Assembly (NCBI GenBank): GCA_013298215.1
Contig: JAAFKE010000004.1
Location: forward strand, 1 to 54,013
From: Cytophagales bacterium
GTDB lineage: Bacteria; Bacteroidota; Bacteroidia; Cytophagales; Spirosomataceae
Length of the DNA: 54,013 nucleotides
Direction of reading: 5' to 3'
Of this stretch, positions 34,101 to 41,817 are shown piece by piece. Position 1 is the first letter of the stretch, and each line of letters opens with the position of its first letter. The notes beneath the pieces were generated by a model. The model made no database searches, was not told the DNA's origin, and saw only the letters and a list, made by a program, of their open reading frames with translations. Both the position numbers and the translations under genes were made by a program.

Positions 34101-34204
34101 AAAACATCGGCCTCGGTGTATCCTAACGTACTTTGGGCAAATGAAAGGGTGACTGAGTAAAAGAAGAAAAATAATACTTTTGCGGAACGAGTAACTTGCG
34201 TCAT
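31187..34204 (-). CDS. Large exported TPR protein
   Basis: 1005 residues, with a signal peptide (about 1-23) and about twenty TPR-like helical pairs covering the rest (for example DYAKAISFFEKALGQN, YERALGYFKDYTAKAP, NYQVAIRAYSQLIKSKP). These resemble the outer-membrane/periplasmic TPR scaffolds of Bacteroidota that assemble other proteins around a barrel. The start (34204) gives a good signal peptide. First gene of the operon with the barrel protein and the SPOR protein; the three together look like a surface or wall-associated complex, role unknown. Confidence 0.9.
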   Translation of the reverse strand: MTQVTRSAKVLFFFFYSVTLSFAQSTLGYTEADVFFRNGVELFEKNNYAASRQEFKMYIEKKANLLNTNDYNAVSAEYYFALSSLYLNYPDAETEVARFVKKHPEHPKSSQIFADLGVYYYDREDYAKAISFFEKALGQNVNFYQATTNKYKLAMSYYMTQQTDKALPYFEELTRDASSQYFAVANYYAGVINFKNEDYNRAVENFKRIEQVPQYKADIPNWISACLYRSKRYDDLIRYTEPILERAKAGGIKLNDVALYAAEVYYTRNDYAKAATNYALFNKFKAGAAPAPILFRYGNSLFKSGNPKAAIDVLKSVSTRKDTIGQFSSYVLGISYLQEKNPTSALVAFDNASRLNFDRNIKEEATFTHAKLQLDLDNFNGSIKELQDFLKLYPESTFEDDANDLLVQAYTSANNNAGAIAYFESLPTKKRNQKVNAAYQRLCFNQATTNFNAERYAQAIVDFDKALNYPIDPEIKFAALFYKAESFSSLKRYEEAIPIYNQLLRSDKSQGNFDVKSLYALGYAYYNTKDYERALGYFKDYTAKAPASDRQTVEDAIVRTADCYFAAKNYDESMRLYDKAVNEGRIDRDYAYYQKGLVLTYLERDTEAKAQFDRVVTQFPMSRYADDALFQAANIDFEKGNYQVAIRAYSQLIKSKPKSYLVPASLLKRAGAYNNIQVYEESVRDYKRILSDFPTSASASGALIGVQDALSNVGRPEEFSAILSDYKRKNPESTEVEKLAYDNAKNLYFSNKYPQAIDAFVEFMNDYNTSLLAYDAAFYVAESYLKLNQFGEALGFYNEVIERMKSSFVPRAALRAAEIEYQQKNYAQAVQNFYTLYTISDSKQDRATAGVRLMETYYVMNKLDSSLYFAGEVLKLGDVLPGSTKKAQLYVGKVALGKSDYAKATNEFKAVLSTSKDELGAEAKYWLSDVLYRQKKYKEAQASILELNKQFQDYEFWRVRGFILLSDVYVGLNDVDQARATLNSIIENSEDKEVVELAKAKVAKL

Positions 34205-34299
34205 GGTAGCTTTGTTGTGGGTATTCTGTATTAGAACGAAAATAGGGACATTTAGCGTATGAAAAAAGAAAAGAACCTACTTTTTACCCTTTCCGACCC

Positions 34300-34548
34300 C
34301 TAAAAAATGTTGTTCCTGACTTTAGCATTTTCCCAATCAGTAAACATCTGGCCAAACCGTTTGGCAACCTCAGTCAAAAACTCAGTATCTACCAAATTGA
34401 TCGCCTCTTGGTCGGATGTCACGTCAAACTCCGAAATCTTGTAGGTTTGCTCAAACATTCCGTCCTCTATTTTGATTATATATTTACCATTCCAGCCGTA
34501 AAGCATTATCTTGTAGTTCGTACTGGGTATTTCCGAAATAATCCGCAT
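34300..34548 (-). CDS. Small conserved protein of unknown function
   Basis: 82 residues from the ATG at 34548 (a longer version from 34587 would add 13 hydrophobic residues that I think are noncoding). The sequence MRIISEIPSTNYKIMLYGWNGKYIIKIEDGMFEQTYKISEF is beta-rich and soluble, with a helical C terminus (EAINLVDTEFLTEVAKRFGQMFTDW). I recall similar short proteins in Bacteroidota but not a function. Divergent from the TPR lipoprotein, the start codons being only seven bases apart. Confidence 0.75.
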   Translation of the reverse strand: MRIISEIPSTNYKIMLYGWNGKYIIKIEDGMFEQTYKISEFDVTSDQEAINLVDTEFLTEVAKRFGQMFTDWENAKVRNNIF

Positions 34549-34555
34549 CACACTT

Positions 34556-35590
34556 ATGTTAAAAATGAAGGTATATATTTTTTGCACATTGTCTGCCCTG
34601 GCGTGTTACTCGTCTGGTTGCGCCAACCAGAAAGACCAAGAAGCTGGTCAGTTTTTTGTGAAAGCAAACCTACAAATACAGCAGCAAAATTACGAGGAAG
34701 CTATCCGATTATTCAACGAAGCAGTCGAAAAAAAGGCCGACTTTGCCGATGTTTATTACAATCGGGGGATCGCGTACCTAAAAATGGAGAAAAATGAACT
34801 CGCTCTCGCCGATTTTAAAACTGCTATTGAACAGGATAGTGAATTTTGGGAGGCATATTTCTCAAAAGCGGGAGTAGAAATCAGTATTGGTGCGCTCGAT
34901 GAAGCTGCTACTGATTTAGACAAAATAAAAACAATATATAAGGACTCGACTAATTTCTACCTAAAACGCGGGATCATCCAAAATGCCCAAAACAAACTGT
35001 CGGCCGCTGTTGCCGATTTCGACCGATCGGTCGCGTTAGACCCACGCAATACCGACGCGCTCATCAACCGTGGCACAATGTCGTATAATCAAAAAAAATA
35101 CACCGCCGCCGAAACTGACTTCGCCGCCGCACTAACCATAGACCCGAGCCAGCCCGTTGCCCTCAATAATATGGGACTAATTTTGGGACAACGAAAAAAA
35201 TACAAGGAAGCCATCGCGCTGACCGATCGCGCGTTGAGTAGCCAACCCAACCAACCCTATTTTTTAAACAACAAAGGCTGGTACTTGCTCCAAGTGGGCA
35301 AAGAAGCCGAAGCAAAAAAAATGATCGAGCGGGCTTTAGAAATAGACCAGACCAACGGGTACGCATTCAGAAACTTAGGCGTTTACTACTTAAAAAACAA
35401 TAACCGCGCCTTGGCGATCGAAAACCTCGAAGAAGCACTGCGCATCGATCCGTCCACGCAGCTGGTTCACTACTACCTTGGCGATGCGCTTTATAAAACA
35501 AACCCCAAGCGAGCGTGCCAGCTGTGGAACACAGGAAAACTAATCGGAGAAAAAGAGTCGGAAGAAGCCTTACTTACCCGCTGTCGTTAG
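34556..35590 (+). CDS. TPR lipoprotein
   Basis: 344 residues, with a signal peptide and lipobox-like YSSGC (Cys22), then eight or so TPR units covering residues 30-325 (for example NYEEAIRLFNEAVEKKADFADVYYNRGIAYLKMEKNELALADFKTAIEQD). Probably anchored in the outer membrane as a scaffold or chaperone. Its TAG stop (35588-35590) lies within the heptamer GTTAGCG, where the next island begins. Confidence 0.88.
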   Translation: MLKMKVYIFCTLSALACYSSGCANQKDQEAGQFFVKANLQIQQQNYEEAIRLFNEAVEKKADFADVYYNRGIAYLKMEKNELALADFKTAIEQDSEFWEAYFSKAGVEISIGALDEAATDLDKIKTIYKDSTNFYLKRGIIQNAQNKLSAAVADFDRSVALDPRNTDALINRGTMSYNQKKYTAAETDFAAALTIDPSQPVALNNMGLILGQRKKYKEAIALTDRALSSQPNQPYFLNNKGWYLLQVGKEAEAKKMIERALEIDQTNGYAFRNLGVYYLKNNNRALAIENLEEALRIDPSTQLVHYYLGDALYKTNPKRACQLWNTGKLIGEKESEEALLTRCR

Positions 35591-36337
35591 CGGTCTATGG
35601 ATTTGACATACATATTATTTCTGCTTCACAACTATTGCCAATGTTGGCGTTTTATTTTTTCAACTCTGCCATTTTTTTAGATATAATTTTATCATTCGAA
35701 AAATGAGATTGGTTTAAGTTATCAATTATTCTTTGCTTATTTTCTTCATCTCTATTTTGTGACAGTTTTCGTTTGATTTTTACATCCGTTGGAATTATTT
35801 TTATTCCTAATGCCCCCTTCATTTCTTTTTCTACAAATTCAGCACCCATTCGTTCTAATGTCATTGGGCATTTTTGAGGTAGTTCAAAAAAATCTGTCAA
35901 TTTTTTCAAATGATTGTACAATTCATTGTCAGACATGATTTCGACAAGTCCATAAATTTGAACTTCTTCATAATTCCAAGTCGAAACATTTATGTGGTCA
36001 TACCAAGATGAGGAAATATATGAATGTGCTCCCAAAAAATCACATAAAACCTCATCGCCCTCTTTAATTTTTCTTGCAACAGGGTTTGCTCTACTTATAT
36101 GGGTTTCTATAAAAAAAAGGTCATTTCCAAGCTCCTTCATTTGCATCATTGCTTTGGTTGAAAGGATTTTTTCGTTGTAAGTTATTAAACTTGAAAACGA
36201 GTTCTCGCTGATAATTTCTTTGAGGAGATTAAAATCTTCGGATTTAAACAATTGGGGGAAATACATATATGAAGGTATTATTATTTTCTCAAAATTTCGT
36301 TTGTTCTTAGTGCTATCTGCTACCAGTGACTGCTAAC
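35586..36337 (-). mobile_element. One-gene island bounded by inverted cassette-start-like motifs
   Basis: Left end (plus strand, 35586-35600) reads GTTAGCGGTCTATGG. Right end (minus strand, from 36337 down to 36323) reads GTTAGCAGTCACTGG, identical at 12 of 15 positions and pointing inward. Both resemble cassette starts in the array at 119-3312 (GTTAGCGGTCATTGT). Near the left end, TTGCCAATGTTGGCG (35635-35649) resembles the right arm of attC-like site 2, but the facing arm is missing. The island sits exactly between the stop codons of two convergent genes and is clearly AT-richer than both. I infer a decayed, isolated cassette or similar small mobile unit. Confidence 0.5.
35652..36266 (-). 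CDS. FMN-binding negative transcriptional regulator, PaiB-like
   Basis: 204 residues with the family start MYFPQLFKSEDFNLLKEIISENSFSSLIT and the FMN-binding split-barrel wording HISRANPVARKI, GDEVLCDFLGAHSYISSSWYDH and NVSTWNYEEVQIYG, then MTLERMGAEFVEKEMKGALGIKI and a basic C terminus. Known: PaiB of Bacillus was described as a negative regulator; the biochemical activity of most members is unclear. The gene is the only one in a small AT-rich island between the TPR lipoprotein and menD and is probably acquired. Confidence 0.85.
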   Translation of the reverse strand: MYFPQLFKSEDFNLLKEIISENSFSSLITYNEKILSTKAMMQMKELGNDLFFIETHISRANPVARKIKEGDEVLCDFLGAHSYISSSWYDHINVSTWNYEEVQIYGLVEIMSDNELYNHLKKLTDFFELPQKCPMTLERMGAEFVEKEMKGALGIKIIPTDVKIKRKLSQNRDEENKQRIIDNLNQSHFSNDKIISKKMAELKK

Positions 36338-38080
36338 TCACAATTGGGCCATCGCCAGTTTAAAGTCGGCAAACACTGCGGCGTTTGTGCGTCTGTCGGT
36401 GCGAATTTCAAAAATTGCCGATTGTACCTCTGCCGATAAAAAAACTGAAACCGTTTCCTGGTAGGTCTTGAAACTATCGGCCAAAAAATACCTCAGTCCA
36501 GCATCGGCGGCAGTGCGCTGGGCGGTGGCCGCGTGGGGTGTTTCAAAATAGATATCCAGTTCTGGCTGGCTGGCTGGCCCATCGATCATTCTAAAAATAT
36601 TTCCCCCGTGGTTGTTGAGCAACAAAATTTTAAAGTTCGGTGGTACTTGCTGGTTCCAAAAAGCATTTCGGTCGTAAAAAAAAGCAACGTCGCCCGTTAT
36701 CAAAAAAATCGTTCGCTCTCGGTTGGCAACGGCGCAGCCCAGCGCGGTGCTCGTGCAACCATCAATGCCGCTCGTGCCACGGTTGCAATAAACATCAATG
36801 TGTTGTGTGGCATCAACTCCGATAAAATTCGCGTAGCGCACCGACATACTATTGGCCAGGTGTAAAATAGAATTTGCTGGCAGTTGGGGCAAAAATCTTT
36901 CTACCACCGAGAACTCATTAAACTCAGTTTGATTTCTAAAGAACCGGTGCTGCCCCAACACCGTCCGCTGATTCAATAACCGCCACTTGGGCAAATACTC
37001 AAAATCATCTTCGTCAAAGTCTTGGTTTCTCATTCGGGTGGCATCCACATCGTCCAGTAGTTTTTTGAAAAAATACGCTGGTTCGCATTTGATCTGAGTG
37101 GTCAAAGACTGAAAGGTGTCAATCAGGTCGTCGGACAGGGTAAGATGCCAATGGTGTTTCGGCGGATTATTTTTGATAAACTGCTTGAAATTTTTAGAAA
37201 TAAACGAATTTCCGCAAGTTATCAGTAAGTCGGGCCTAAGTTCGGCGTGGTTTTGGGAGTTCATGAGCATGGCATCGTGTTTGGTCACAAAGTCTTCTCC
37301 GTTGGGAAGGTTCGCAAAAATATCGCCCAACACAACTGCACCCGTCTCTTCCGACAGCGTACTTAGGTTTTTTTGCAACGCCAACAAATCAATCTGCGAA
37401 GGCAACAATTGCCCAACGGCAATTAGTTTGCTCGCGGCACTCTCCCAGACAGTCTGCAAACGCTCCCAGGTCGCCGCACTCAAAATATAGTCCGTTTCAA
37501 TTTTTTCAATAATCCGCACGCCCCGCTCAAAAATAAACCGCTCGGTTGGTTTGGGGTAAAATGGCTCCCGAATCGGCACATTTACGTGTACTGGAAGGCT
37601 GGGTTTTTGTTGGGTAAGGTTGATGGCCTGGTTCAAGGTTCTTTCAATGAACCAAACTGAGTCGGGGTGTGCGTAGTCGGCGGGTAGGTCGAAAGCCGCG
37701 CAAACGTGCTTACCAAATAAATCTGTTTGGTAAATAGTCTGGCCATCCTGCTGGTGGATCCATTCTTTGGGACGATCGGCAGTAAAAATTAAAAGTGGCA
37801 CTTGTTGAAAAAACGCTTCAACCACGGCGGGAGCTAAATTGTAGGCTGCGCTTCCCGAGGTGCAAACTACGGCCACCGTTTTTCCAGTGGACTGGGCCAG
37901 ACCAAGCGCCACAAAACCCGCCGAACGCTCGTCGGCAATGACCGTAACGCTCATTTGAGGATGCCGCGCAAAAGCAAGTGTAAGAACCGCCGACCTCGAA
38001 CCAGGCGAGATTACAACGCGTTCGATACCCTTTTGGGCGCAGATTTCGGCAATATTAATAATTGGTTGAAGTATGGCCAT
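36338..38080 (-). CDS. menD: 2-succinyl-5-enolpyruvyl-6-hydroxy-3-cyclohexene-1-carboxylate synthase
   Basis: ThDP-dependent step of menaquinone synthesis, joining isochorismate and 2-oxoglutarate. 580 residues. Seen: N-terminal IERVVISPGSRSAVLTLAFARH (about 19-40), DERSAGFVALGLAQSTGKTVAVVCTSGSAAYNLAPAVVEA (about 50-89), the GTSGIDGCTSTALG motif (about 434-447), GDVAFFYDRNAF and NNHGGNIF in the C-terminal ThDP domain. The ATG abuts the preceding terminator hairpin without any spacer. Menaquinone is the usual respiratory quinone in Bacteroidota. The other men genes are not in the window. Confidence 0.96.
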   Translation of the reverse strand: MAILQPIINIAEICAQKGIERVVISPGSRSAVLTLAFARHPQMSVTVIADERSAGFVALGLAQSTGKTVAVVCTSGSAAYNLAPAVVEAFFQQVPLLIFTADRPKEWIHQQDGQTIYQTDLFGKHVCAAFDLPADYAHPDSVWFIERTLNQAINLTQQKPSLPVHVNVPIREPFYPKPTERFIFERGVRIIEKIETDYILSAATWERLQTVWESAASKLIAVGQLLPSQIDLLALQKNLSTLSEETGAVVLGDIFANLPNGEDFVTKHDAMLMNSQNHAELRPDLLITCGNSFISKNFKQFIKNNPPKHHWHLTLSDDLIDTFQSLTTQIKCEPAYFFKKLLDDVDATRMRNQDFDEDDFEYLPKWRLLNQRTVLGQHRFFRNQTEFNEFSVVERFLPQLPANSILHLANSMSVRYANFIGVDATQHIDVYCNRGTSGIDGCTSTALGCAVANRERTIFLITGDVAFFYDRNAFWNQQVPPNFKILLLNNHGGNIFRMIDGPASQPELDIYFETPHAATAQRTAADAGLRYFLADSFKTYQETVSVFLSAEVQSAIFEIRTDRRTNAAVFADFKLAMAQL

Positions 38081-38114
38081 AAAAAATGGTCAGCTTTCCC
38101 GCTGACCATTTTTT
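38081..38114 (-). terminator. Terminator between rpoD and menD, touching the menD start codon
   Basis: AAAAAATGGTCAGC (38081-38094) pairs exactly with GCTGACCATTTTTT (38101-38114), loop TTTCCC. On the minus strand the T run ends at the base just before the menD ATG. It should end rpoD transcripts, but any menD transcript that starts upstream of 38114 would have to read through it. Confidence 0.9.
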
Positions 38115-38149
38115 ATTAAAAAACAGCAGGAAGCTGTTTATAAAATATG

Positions 38150-39013
38150 TTATCCTAAATACGTTTTCAATGCCTTGGAACGTGACGTATGGCGCAACCG
38201 TCGGATGGCCTTTTCTTTTATTTGCCTCACGCGCTCGCGGGTAAGGTTGAATTTCTCACCAATTTCTTCGAGGGTCATGGCGTGTTCTCCGTTCAAGCCA
38301 AAGTAGAGTGTCACCACGTCTGCCTCCCGCTGGGTGAGGGTTGAGAGCGCGCGCTGCACCTCGCGGCGGAGCGAGTCGGTGATGAGACCTTGGTCTGGCT
38401 TGTCTTCGAGGTCGTTTTCTAACACGTCGAGTAAGCTATTTTCTTCGCCGTTCACGAAGGGTGCGTCCATCGAAACGTGCCTGCCCGATATTTTGAGCGT
38501 ATCGACTACCTCATTTGCCGAAATCTCCAAAACCTCCGCTAATTCTTCGGGAGATGGCTCCCGCTCGAACTTTTGCTCCAATTCGGAGAAGGTCTTTGAT
38601 ATTTTGTTGAGCGATCCTACCCTATTCAGTGGCAACCGCACAATGCGCGACTGCTCGGCAAGTGCCTGCAAAATAGACTGGCGAATCCACCAAACAGCAT
38701 ACGAGATAAACTTGAAACCACGGGTTTCGTCGAAGCGCTGGGCGGCTTTTATCAAACCTAAGTTGCCTTCGTTGATAAGATCACCGAGTGATAATCCTTG
38801 GTTTTGATACTGCTTGGCAACCGATACCACAAAACGCAGGTTGGCTTTGGTGAGGCGTTCGAGCGAGAGCTGGTCTCCCTCCCGAATCTTCTGCGCCAAA
38901 ATCACTTCTTCGTCGGGCGTAAGCAGATCCACTTTACCAATCTCTTGCAAATACTTGTCGAGCGACTGGCTTTCGCGGTTGGTAATCTGCTTACTTATTT
39001 TTAACTGTCTCAT
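38150..39013 (-). CDS. rpoD: Primary RNA polymerase sigma factor (sigma-70/SigA)
   Basis: Housekeeping sigma factor. 287 residues, the short form typical of Bacteroidota, without region 1.1 and the non-conserved insert. Seen: region 1.2 ([27 protein letters not shown]), region 2 ([57 protein letters not shown]), region 3 ([28 protein letters not shown]), and region 4 ([18 protein letters not shown]...[28 protein letters not shown]). The unusual region 2/4 details fit recognition of TAnnTTTG promoters, two good examples of which precede the tRNAs in this window. A gap of 51 bases separates it from pnp. Confidence 0.96.
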   Translation of the reverse strand: MRQLKISKQITNRESQSLDKYLQEIGKVDLLTPDEEVILAQKIREGDQLSLERLTKANLRFVVSVAKQYQNQGLSLGDLINEGNLGLIKAAQRFDETRGFKFISYAVWWIRQSILQALAEQSRIVRLPLNRVGSLNKISKTFSELEQKFEREPSPEELAEVLEISANEVVDTLKISGRHVSMDAPFVNGEENSLLDVLENDLEDKPDQGLITDSLRREVQRALSTLTQREADVVTLYFGLNGEHAMTLEEIGEKFNLTRERVRQIKEKAIRRLRHTSRSKALKTYLG

Positions 39014-39064
39014 TTATTGGTTGGTGTTTAGTAAGATAACGAAAATAAACTGCGAATGATTGAA

Positions 39065-41299
39065 CTATCGACGATTATTTCTGTCACCTCCGCGTCCTCC
39101 CCGATCGTCGCGTGCGCCGCTGCGCTCTGGTCTTTCGGTTCTTTCGCGCTCTGGCCGCTCCACGTAGCCCTCGGGCTTTTCTAAGAGCACCTTGCGCGAG
39201 AGTCTAAACTTACCCGTTTTCTTATCTACTTCCACCAACTTAACTTGCAACTTATCGCCTTCCTTCAAAACACCGTCCATTGTTTCGAGGCGCTCCCAGG
39301 TGATTTCTGAAATGTGGAGCAATCCGTCTTTGCCAGGCATGAACTCTACAAATGCACCGAAAGGCATAATCGATTTAACAACGCCCTCATAGACTTCGTC
39401 CACGTCAGGAATGGCCACGATGCCTTTTATCCGGGCCAAAGCCATGTTTAGGCTCTCAACGTTATTCGAGAAAATACTGATGTATCCTTTTTTGTCTTTC
39501 TCTTCAATATTGATCGTCGCTCCCGACGTGCGCTGAATCTCCTGAATTACCTTTCCGCCAGGCCCAATTACTGCACCGATGTACTCGGAGTCGATCGTAA
39601 AGGTATGAGCGCGTGGGGTGTGGGGCTTCAAATCGGCACGCACTTCGGTTGTGGCCTTGCGCATTTCTCCCAAAATATGCAAGCGGCCGCGCCGTGCTTG
39701 CGCCAGTGCCTCTTCAAGTACGTCATAAGAAAGTCCATCTACCTTGATGTCCATCTGGCAGGCAGTAATTCCGTTTTCGGTACCGCAGACCTTAAAGTCC
39801 ATGTCACCCAGGTGGTCTTCGTCGCCCAAAATATCCGACAGAACGGCGTATTTGCCAGCCGAGTCGGTAATGAGTCCCATGGCAATGCCCGAAACGGGTG
39901 CTTTTATTTTGATACCAGCGTCCATCAGCGCGAGCGTACCAGCGCAGACAGTGGCCATCGACGACGATCCGTTCGACTCTAAAATGTCTGAAACGATGCG
40001 GATGGTATATGGATTTTCGTCATCGGGTGGGAGTACTTTTTTGAGTGCTCGGTGTGCTAGGTTTCCGTGGCCAATTTCGCGGCGACCTGGGCCACGGTTT
40101 GGTTTCACTTCGCCCGTCGAAAACCCAGGGAAGTTATAGTGCAGCATAAACCGACTCGTTCCGTAGAACATTGGGGTATCAATAAGCTGCTCGTCTAATT
40201 TTGTACCAAGCGTTACCGTTGTCATCGATTGGGTTTCGCCGCGCGTAAAGAGCGCCGAGCCGTGGGGCATCGGAATCCAATCTACCTCGCAGGCTATCGG
40301 ACGAATTTCGTCTAATTTTCTGCCGTCTAAACGATACCTTTCGTCCAGCACCAGGCGGCGCGATGCCTCCCACTCTTGGTCGTGAAAGTACCGCTTTACC
40401 AAACCTTCCTGGGCAGACTCACCCTCGGCCAAGGATGCCCGGTGGCTTTCCATGAACTCGGTTAAAACGGCTTTGAAGCCATCTTTGCGCGCCTGCTTGT
40501 TGGCCTGACCCAACTTGGCTACTTCGTATATTTTTTGGTAACAAGCCACCCGCACTTTCTCGCGCAGTACCTCGTCGTGTACTTCGTGGCTGTAGGTACG
40601 TTTTTGCTGCTTGCCAACCTTGGCTTCTAATTCTTTTTGGGCGGCGCACTGAGCCTTAATGGCTTCGTGGGCAATCTTAATGGCCTCGATCATTTGATCT
40701 TCGGCACACTCTTTCATTTCGCCTTCGACCATCAAAATGTCTTTGGCCGTACCCGCAACGATCAGATCCATGCTGGCCGTTTTGAGGGCCGATGTCAGTG
40801 GATTGATAACGTACTGGCCGTCGATCAATGCTACCCGTACCTCAGACATGGGGCCATTGAAGGGTATGTCCGAAACCGCCAACGCGCACGATGCCGCCAA
40901 GCCCGCCAGTGCGTCGGGTTGTACTTCGGCTTCGACCGATATTAAGAAAACGTTTACTTGGGTGTCTGAGTGAAAATCGTCTGGGAAGAGTGGGCGCAAG
41001 GCGCGATCTACCAAGCGGCAAGTAAGAATTTCAGAATCCGACAGGCGGCCTTCGCGCCGTTGGAAACTGCCAGGAATGCGCCCCGCCGACGCAAACTTCT
41101 CTTGGTAATCTACCGACAGGGGCATGAAGTCTATGCCTTCTTTGGCATCTGGATTGCTCACTACCGTGGCAAGCAATATGGTTTTCCCCAAGGTTACCAG
41201 CACTGCGCCGTCGGCCTGCCTGGCCAATTTACCCGTTTCGACCGTAATCACCCGCCCGTCTGGAAGGGGAATGGTCTGCGTTACTACATTAAATGACAT
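39065..41299 (-). CDS. pnp: Polyribonucleotide nucleotidyltransferase (PNPase)
   Basis: Phosphorolytic 3'-5' exoribonuclease for mRNA turnover. 744 residues. Seen: first RNase PH domain (about 1-150), the helical linker (about 240-330), second RNase PH domain with [23 protein letters not shown] (about 395-417) and the [19 protein letters not shown] motif (about 489-507), then a KH domain ([19 protein letters not shown], about 573-591) and an S1 domain ([29 protein letters not shown]). The C terminus is an Arg/Gly/Glu-rich tail (after about 715), a feature of RNA-binding tails in Bacteroidota. Downstream of rpsO, as in many bacteria. Confidence 0.97.
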   Translation of the reverse strand: MSFNVVTQTIPLPDGRVITVETGKLARQADGAVLVTLGKTILLATVVSNPDAKEGIDFMPLSVDYQEKFASAGRIPGSFQRREGRLSDSEILTCRLVDRALRPLFPDDFHSDTQVNVFLISVEAEVQPDALAGLAASCALAVSDIPFNGPMSEVRVALIDGQYVINPLTSALKTASMDLIVAGTAKDILMVEGEMKECAEDQMIEAIKIAHEAIKAQCAAQKELEAKVGKQQKRTYSHEVHDEVLREKVRVACYQKIYEVAKLGQANKQARKDGFKAVLTEFMESHRASLAEGESAQEGLVKRYFHDQEWEASRRLVLDERYRLDGRKLDEIRPIACEVDWIPMPHGSALFTRGETQSMTTVTLGTKLDEQLIDTPMFYGTSRFMLHYNFPGFSTGEVKPNRGPGRREIGHGNLAHRALKKVLPPDDENPYTIRIVSDILESNGSSSMATVCAGTLALMDAGIKIKAPVSGIAMGLITDSAGKYAVLSDILGDEDHLGDMDFKVCGTENGITACQMDIKVDGLSYDVLEEALAQARRGRLHILGEMRKATTEVRADLKPHTPRAHTFTIDSEYIGAVIGPGGKVIQEIQRTSGATINIEEKDKKGYISIFSNNVESLNMALARIKGIVAIPDVDEVYEGVVKSIMPFGAFVEFMPGKDGLLHISEITWERLETMDGVLKEGDKLQVKLVEVDKKTGKFRLSRKVLLEKPEGYVERPERERTERPERSGARDDRGGRGGDRNNRR

Positions 41300-41441
41300 A
41301 ATTTTTGTTTTGTGAACCGCTTGTGAAGAGTGTCGAGAGCATGCGCCCTTTGCGCCTACTCATATAAAGTTAAAGATTAGAAAGCTATACTTACTAAACC
41401 AAAACAATTAAGGAAAGTTTATTAATAATTAAATGTAATAA

Positions 41442-41496
41442 GTGGCTGGTAGTTTATCCAACAACCCAAAAGCCGCAGAATAAATTACCAGCCACC
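41442..41496 (-). terminator. Hairpin between rpsO and pnp
   Basis: GTGGCTGGTA (41442-41451) pairs with TACCAGCCAC (41487-41496), extended by TTTAT/ATAAA next to a one-base bulge. It starts 11 bases past the rpsO stop. It may end rpsO transcripts or be an RNase processing site in an rpsO-pnp message, as known from other bacteria; no long T run follows on the minus strand. Confidence 0.65.
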
Positions 41497-41506
41497 AGTC
41501 AAACGA

Positions 41507-41782
41507 TTACTTACGGATACCCAAGACCGCAATAATGGCACGGTAACGACCAATTTCCTTCTTTTGGAGGTAATTCAACAAACGACGGCGCTTACCTACC
41601 AGCTTCAAAAGACCCTGGCGGGTGTGGTTGTCGTGCTTGTGGCCACGGAGGTGTTCCGTGAGGTGGTTGATGCGAAACGTAAACAACGCAATTTGTGATT
41701 CGGGTGAACCAGTGTCGGTGGCAACTTTTTGAGCGCCATGAGCAGTAAAAATTTCCTGCTTCTTTTCCGTGGTTAAATACAT
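41507..41782 (-). CDS. rpsO: 30S ribosomal protein S15
   Basis: Primary 16S rRNA-binding protein of the small subunit. 91 residues (usual 87-90). Seen: [55 protein letters not shown], the family signature, with the [14 protein letters not shown] core. Followed by pnp, as is widely conserved. Starts 35 bases after the LptF/G permease gene stop. Confidence 0.98.
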   Translation of the reverse strand: MYLTTEKKQEIFTAHGAQKVATDTGSPESQIALFTFRINHLTEHLRGHKHDNHTRQGLLKLVGKRRRLLNYLQKKEIGRYRAIIAVLGIRK

Positions 41783-41817
41783 GATTGTAACAACAGATTA
41801 AAATTTGAGAATAATGA

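Noticed and set aside
35592..35651. A complete attC site at the left of the PaiB island
   Set aside because: Only one arm (TTGCCAATGTTGGCG) is present; the complementary arm is missing, and the heptamer does not match the island's other end exactly.
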